This document shows, piece by piece, positions 25,479 through 29,524 of a stretch of DNA of 29,524 bases. A program made the position numbers and the translations under genes. The DNA is from Bacillota bacterium (GTDB lineage: Bacteria; Bacillota; Clostridia; Lachnospirales; Lachnospiraceae). Positions within the stretch are counted from its first letter, which is position 1; the number at the start of each line of letters is the position of its first letter. The notes below the pieces were generated by a model. It worked only from the letters and a program-made list of their open reading frames with translations. It was not told the origin of the DNA and ran no database searches. The DNA is taken from positions 1 to 29,524 of the forward strand of contig JAEZXP010000269.1 in the NCBI GenBank assembly GCA_023419655.1, written 5' to 3'.

Positions 25479-26144
25479 CTATGCCTCTATGGCATTGATA
25501 TAGGTTACCTTCTTTACACCTTCTGCATGATATAATAATTCAATAACCTCAGAGGGCACCTCCTGGTCGCATTCTATAATCATAATCGCATTGCCTCCCC
25601 TTTTATCCCTCTGAATCTTCATGGTGGCAATATTAATATTCTGCTTACTTAACAGCGAGGTAACCATGGATACATGTCCCGGCTTATCAATATTTTTAAT
25701 TACCAGGGTCGGATAAGCCGCGGTAATATCGGCCTCCACACCATCAATTTGATTAATTACAATCGAGCTGCCTCCGATAGAAGAGGCGATAATCTCAATT
25801 TCGTTGCCTTTGATTCCTGCAAGCTTTAATAAAACTGAATTCGGATGGGCATTTCGAAGCTCGATTCCTTCAAATTGATAATGCAGCCCTCTTTCTTTGG
25901 CATACCGAAAGCTGTCCGGTATCCTTTCGTCATCCGGCTTCATCCCCAGAAGGCCCGCAATCAGTGCCTTATCCGTTCCATGTCCTTTTCCTGTTAATAA
26001 AAACGAACCATGAAGATATATTTTTGCTTCCTTTACATCCTCACGGAGAAGCTTTCTGGCTGTATATCCTATCTTAACTGCTCCCGCGGTATGGGAGCTG
26101 GAAGGGCCGACCATAATCGGACCCATAATGTCAAATACATTCAC
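25479..26144 (-). CDS. sdaAB: L-serine dehydratase, iron-sulfur dependent, beta subunit
   Basis: A 221-residue protein opening with 'MNVFDIMGPIMVGPSSSHTAG', the diagnostic N-terminus of this subunit (GPSSSHTAG at residues 13-21). The middle is the beta-subunit domain, and the last ~75 residues form an ACT domain ('HVSMVTSLLSKQNINIATM'), which in related enzymes senses amino acids. It pairs with sdaAA immediately downstream. It starts 53 bp after the small RyR gene with no visible terminator between them, so the serine genes may be read through from the RyR/ATP-grasp genes. Confidence 0.95.
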   Translation of the reverse strand: MNVFDIMGPIMVGPSSSHTAGAVKIGYTARKLLREDVKEAKIYLHGSFLLTGKGHGTDKALIAGLLGMKPDDERIPDSFRYAKERGLHYQFEGIELRNAHPNSVLLKLAGIKGNEIEIIASSIGGSSIVINQIDGVEADITAAYPTLVIKNIDKPGHVSMVTSLLSKQNINIATMKIQRDKRGGNAIMIIECDQEVPSEVIELLYHAEGVKKVTYINAIEA

Positions 26145-26197
26145 AGCACATCCTGCCTTTCCTCTGTATTCTCCTATATTCTATCCAAAAACACCTT

Positions 26198-26491
26198 CTA
26201 TATCTCTTTCTTGCGTATTTCATAGCCCAGCGCCAGAATATACTTTATGGTCTCTGTTACGGTTCTCCTGTCATATAGCTTTTCTTCTTCAGGCAGTTCA
26301 TCATAGGGTACAAGGCAAGGGTGCCTGAGATTTATATCATCTCTGGCTTCACCATAGGTCCAGCCGTCTGATATACGCTGGCTTGACCATACCTCGTGAA
26401 TATTTTCCGATATCCTTTCAATTAGCTCGCCGATATAAGACGGCAATTTGATATCCGATGTATCAAGCGGCTCAGGAATATAATGATTCAT
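26198..26491 (-). CDS. Stand-alone RyR domain protein
   Basis: A 97-residue protein made almost entirely of one RyR (ryanodine-receptor repeat) domain: 'IHEVWSSQRISDGWTYG', 'LRHPCLVPYDELPEEEK', then 'RTVTETIKYILALGYEI'. AGGAGG lies 4 nt before the ATG. The gene begins 20 bases inside the end of the large TrkA/RyR gene, so the two are translationally coupled. Bacterial RyR domains have been proposed, from comparative genomics, to sense nucleotide-type ligands. The ligand is not known here. It may act with the larger partner as a second sensor or regulatory subunit. Confidence 0.9.
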   Translation of the reverse strand: MNHYIPEPLDTSDIKLPSYIGELIERISENIHEVWSSQRISDGWTYGEARDDINLRHPCLVPYDELPEEEKLYDRRTVTETIKYILALGYEIRKKEI

Positions 26492-28571
26492 GTGTCCTCC
26501 TTATAATGTAGCTTCTATTGTCGTCAGAAATATCATCCATACTGTTATAGGCTTTAATGATATCGTAGGTCTTTGCCACAATATATTTATCATATTTTTG
26601 ATAGATATATTTATCATTGTGGAGCTTAACACCGACGTCCTTTAATTCCTCCCAGGACACCAGGCATCCATGCTGCTTTCGGTAAGCATCCTTTCTGGAG
26701 CCGGCATCCGTCATTTCCTCAATCGGTTTAACTGTCCAGCCATTTGAGAAATGAAATGCATTCCAGCGTAAATGCTCGGTGGCACCCAGGTTTTCTGTCA
26801 ATTCCCCTCCTGCGGCTTTCTCCGCCTGCTTTTTCAGGCTGTCAAAAAGCTCTGTCAGCTCCGTATCATCCGCCAGCTCATACGGTATACTGCTCTTATC
26901 CATCTGTCTTTTTTGCTTTCCGTTAATCAGGCTAAAGCCCATGATATGCAGATAAGCACCTAAGAACGATGCAACTGCCCGGTTGGAATTCCTGCTGTGG
27001 CTGGATAGCTCCGCCCAGTTCCTGCCCCCATAGGCGATTTCATCCACCATCATTGCCAGCCTGTCCATTTCCTCTTCAACGATGATATCATGGGTAAAGA
27101 TATCATTATCATTGCCAAATATGGTTATGTTATGAAGCGCATTTTCTCTATCGTTAAATACCTGGTATTCATTATCTGAAATATGCGCGGCTATAACCGG
27201 CAGCTTTTTAATATTCCTCTTCAACAGATAATTTCGTATATCCGTTACCACATCCAGATTCCTATAGTCATCTCCCGTACAGGATACGATATAATCTATC
27301 TGGCATAGGGTGTCATTTTCGCTGCCCGTTATATAATTGTTCAGCTTATTATAAAATCCGGTGCTGCCTATATCATCATGATAGAATTCAAACGCCATAT
27401 CCCTTGCCGAATCCTTTGTAAATAATCCGGGATATTTATTTTTGAATTCACCCTCTAGACTGTCCATTCTGTTATCAAAAACAATCCCATTAAATGTACA
27501 GCCTTCAAACCTGCCGTTCATCACAGCCTTTCGCAGAATTTGCTTTCCGCATACGCCAAATCCCAGTATCAGAATCGTAAGGGCAGGCTTATCTCCTCCA
27601 TTTTTCAGCGGCAAAGCCGTCTCCTTATCAAAGTCCAGACATTTGTATAAGGGGTTTCGCATAAACAGCTTTCTGACGGCCAGCTCCTCTTCACAAAAAT
27701 ACCGGATATCATATTTTCTGCTATTCAGCTTGTCAAATTTGGATTCAAGGTCGTCAATAATCATATCCGAGCCTGTATGAATAAAGATGCCTCTTAGATA
27801 TTTATTCGAATATTCATATTCATCCGCGTATTTAATGATTTGATGCGCGATGATGGAATTTGTAATTTCATTTTCGCTAAATGCAAAAATATATATCTTT
27901 TTATATAGCTTCAGTCTGTTAAAACCCGCATAATACAGCGCTTTTTTATTCAGCCTGTCCCCTGAAAATACAGGCTCAAACAGAATACTTCCCATGTTGT
28001 GTATCTTATCCTTACTGACGGCATCTGCACCGTCATCAATAAAAAGCACGATCCTCTTCTTATTCTTTCTGTCACTGTCACCGGTCATAACATTCCCGGC
28101 AAAGCAAAGCGATTTTGAATTAACACCGAATATAATATATCTTTCCTTACGAAAGCCGATTAATGCCTGCAATAGAAGGCGCAGTCTTTTGCCAAATACC
28201 GATACCGCCGCCAATACAGTCGTAACCGGAGCCAGTACATGGCATACCCAGAATGGAATGATATAATAAGGAGACTGCATCCACTCTGACACTGCCATGC
28301 CTTCGGATATTTCTCCGTAATCAATCTCAATGATGAACATACGAATCGTACTAAGCAGTGCCATTAAACCATTTTTGATATAATCGATATCTTCTGATAC
28401 CGGGTATGTATTCAGATATCCGTACAGATAAAGGGTAAAGCCGGTTATTATTGTTACCGCAAAGAGAATAACCTTAAATCCCGGTCTTATTTTCATCAAA
28501 AAACACAGTAATAAATAAACCAGCAGAAAAGCCACAAAAACGGCTCCTGCTCCTATATAAAATTGCAGCAT
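26472..28571 (-). CDS. Membrane protein with TrkA-like Rossmann domains and C-terminal RyR domain
   Basis: A 699-residue protein with GAGGG 8 nt before its ATG. The N-terminus has about three or four membrane helices (~5-27, 32-52, a weaker one near 65-82, and 105-127). Two Rossmann-like segments follow. The first is near 145-232 ('RYIIFGVNSKSL', lacking a full GxGxxG). The second has 'ILILGFGVCGKQIL' (333-346, GxGxxG) and an acid after strand 2 ('VFDNRMD'), as in TrkA-N domains that bind NAD(H) or nucleotides. The C-terminus (~595-680) has 'EHLRWNAFHFSNGW' and 'KQHGCLVSWEEL', typical of RyR domains. The architecture suggests a ligand-gated membrane protein, perhaps a potassium channel or transporter regulator. 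A pore selectivity filter (TVGYG-like) is not seen. Confidence 0.83.
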   Translation of the reverse strand: MLQFYIGAGAVFVAFLLVYLLLCFLMKIRPGFKVILFAVTIITGFTLYLYGYLNTYPVSEDIDYIKNGLMALLSTIRMFIIEIDYGEISEGMAVSEWMQSPYYIIPFWVCHVLAPVTTVLAAVSVFGKRLRLLLQALIGFRKERYIIFGVNSKSLCFAGNVMTGDSDRKNKKRIVLFIDDGADAVSKDKIHNMGSILFEPVFSGDRLNKKALYYAGFNRLKLYKKIYIFAFSENEITNSIIAHQIIKYADEYEYSNKYLRGIFIHTGSDMIIDDLESKFDKLNSRKYDIRYFCEEELAVRKLFMRNPLYKCLDFDKETALPLKNGGDKPALTILILGFGVCGKQILRKAVMNGRFEGCTFNGIVFDNRMDSLEGEFKNKYPGLFTKDSARDMAFEFYHDDIGSTGFYNKLNNYITGSENDTLCQIDYIVSCTGDDYRNLDVVTDIRNYLLKRNIKKLPVIAAHISDNEYQVFNDRENALHNITIFGNDNDIFTHDIIVEEEMDRLAMMVDEIAYGGRNWAELSSHSRNSNRAVASFLGAYLHIMGFSLINGKQKRQMDKSSIPYELADDTELTELFDSLKKQAEKAAGGELTENLGATEHLRWNAFHFSNGWTVKPIEEMTDAGSRKDAYRKQHGCLVSWEELKDVGVKLHNDKYIYQKYDKYIVAKTYDIIKAYNSMDDISDDNRSYIIRRTHESLYS

Positions 28572-28610
28572 ACTCTTATCCCTCTTCTCTGTATTGTATA
28601 GGTTGCTCTA

Positions 28611-29498
28611 TCATCCGTAGATATTTTCATAGATATATTTTGCATATGCAGCTGCCACATTCACTCCTGTAACACTCTCCATCGCCCCAAAAAAAGCATT
28701 GGAATTCACTTCACAGACAATCGGCTCCCCTGCTTCTCCGTATAAAATATCGATTCCGCAGTAATCCAGCTTAAGAGCTTTTGCCACCTTTTCCGAAATC
28801 TCCATAAAGGCCCCGGGTACTTCAATCGCTTCACTTACCCCGCCCAGCTCAACATTCGACCTGAAATCAGTCTGAGAGACACGCTGCATGCCGCAGAGCG
28901 CTTTCCCTCCTATTACGATGACCCGTACATCTCTTCCCCGGCTTGCTGCAATCATTTTCTGGAATAAATGTGCCTTGCATTTAACCTTTTCCATGATTTT
29001 CAGCAATTCTTCCCGGTTATCCGCACAGTATACCTTCGCTCCAAGGGAGCCATAGCTCTCCTTAATAACACATGGATAGCCCAGCCTTGCTTCGATTAAT
29101 TCAATTCTCTGCATTGCCTCCTGCAAGGATGCGTCCTCATTGTAGCAAAGCAGACCGGGTATCGTATCCGGCATATTGATTCCATAGCCCGCAAGCCGGA
29201 TATGGGTATCCATCTTATCATCACATACCAGAATTGCCTCATGGGTATTGAACAGCCGGATGCCTGTCCTTTCAAGAAGTGCCGACGTATATTTGTCCTT
29301 ATCCAGATAAACCACAAAATCATAGGGCTCCAATAGCGACTCTACCCCGCTGTTGGTAATCATTGCCGTATTCATACTATTTTTTTTGATATCAACCTCT
29401 ACCCCTAATTTACTAAATTCCTCTTTAAGCCGGATTGGCTGATTAAAGGCGGATACAAGCTTAGAAAAAGCATTTATCAGAATGAGTGCTCTTTTCAA
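28611..29498 (-). CDS. RimK-like ATP-grasp ligase
   Basis: A 295-residue protein starting with TTG at 29498; AAAGGAAG lies 8 nt upstream and an in-frame TGA directly precedes the TTG, so no longer start is possible. It has the ATP-grasp fold: Lys95 in 'CDDKMDTH', Lys146 in 'CVIKESYGSLGAKV', 'GRDVRVIV' (188-195) and metal ligands 'GIDIL' and 'CEVNSNAFF' (D250, E263, N265). This pattern is that of RimK-type carboxylate-amine ligases, which add amino acids such as glutamate to proteins or small molecules. The acceptor is unknown. It is 39 bp upstream of the TrkA/RyR gene and probably in the same transcript. Its promoter is outside the window. Confidence 0.85.
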   Translation of the reverse strand: MKRALILINAFSKLVSAFNQPIRLKEEFSKLGVEVDIKKNSMNTAMITNSGVESLLEPYDFVVYLDKDKYTSALLERTGIRLFNTHEAILVCDDKMDTHIRLAGYGINMPDTIPGLLCYNEDASLQEAMQRIELIEARLGYPCVIKESYGSLGAKVYCADNREELLKIMEKVKCKAHLFQKMIAASRGRDVRVIVIGGKALCGMQRVSQTDFRSNVELGGVSEAIEVPGAFMEISEKVAKALKLDYCGIDILYGEAGEPIVCEVNSNAFFGAMESVTGVNVAAAYAKYIYENIYG

Positions 29499-29524
29499 TC
29501 AGAATTCTTCCTTTCCATCCTATA

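Noticed and set aside
26472..28571. Classical potassium channel call for the TrkA/RyR protein
   Set aside because: Helices and nucleotide-binding folds are present, but no TVGYG-like selectivity filter is visible, so I kept a neutral description.

Overview
The window looks like chromosome from a low-to-moderate GC, Gram-positive (monoderm) Clostridia, most likely Lachnospiraceae. The reasons are AGGAGG-type ribosome binding sites before almost every gene, frequent TTG/GTG starts, Fe-S L-serine dehydratase encoded as separate beta and alpha subunits, S-layer-type and DUF5704-like surface proteins, and no outer-membrane component. The genus is inference. Every supported gene lies on the minus strand, so transcription runs from high to low coordinates. 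I see no rRNA, tRNA, insertion sequence, integrase or CRISPR array.

Reading in the direction of transcription, the first block (29498 to 23169) is a RimK-like ATP-grasp ligase, a large membrane protein with TrkA-like nucleotide-binding folds and a C-terminal RyR domain, a small free-standing RyR protein that overlaps it, L-serine dehydratase beta (sdaAB) and alpha (sdaAA), and an MFS transporter with its own promoter (24527-24555). A perfect 16-bp hairpin at 23113-23147 ends this block.

The second block (22975 to about 6155) starts at a candidate promoter (23067-23095). It is a very compact, divergent Tad/type II-secretion-like operon with many gene ends that overlap or touch. Its genes are a degenerate MinD/CpaE-like protein with no P-loop, a small membrane protein, a CpaB/RcpC-like SAF protein, a second ParA-like protein without a P-loop, a third CpaE-like protein whose P-loop lacks lysine, a membrane-anchored CpaF/TadA ATPase, and a TadB-TadC-like double platform protein. 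These are followed by three single-helix pilin-like proteins and two giant signal-anchored proteins (about 1217 and 1089 residues). A bitopic protein of 344 residues closes the operon.

The two giant proteins are the most unusual part. They combine a shared N-terminal anchor, His/Cys-rich segments, a beta-propeller with Asp-box-like repeats, bacterial Ig-like domains that alternate with rubredoxin-like zinc ribbons, and a shared C-terminal domain. The propeller is placed differently in each: upstream of the first Ig domain in one, and inside it in the other. They are the likely extracellular components of the machine.

The third block (6065 to 1) holds an M50 site-2-protease-like membrane protease, a small four-CxxC zinc protein, a secreted protein with S-layer-homology-like repeats whose 3' end is split by an apparent frameshift, and the first ~930 codons of a large secreted DUF5704-like protein that runs off the window. 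A promoter-like site at 4992-5020 suggests that the last three genes can be transcribed separately. Working model (inference): the ATPase and platform assemble the pilin-like subunits and the two giant proteins into a metal-binding surface structure, with nearby cell-wall proteins as accessory factors. The missing P-loops, the absence of a prepilin peptidase and the absence of classical prepilin sites set it apart from textbook Tad systems.
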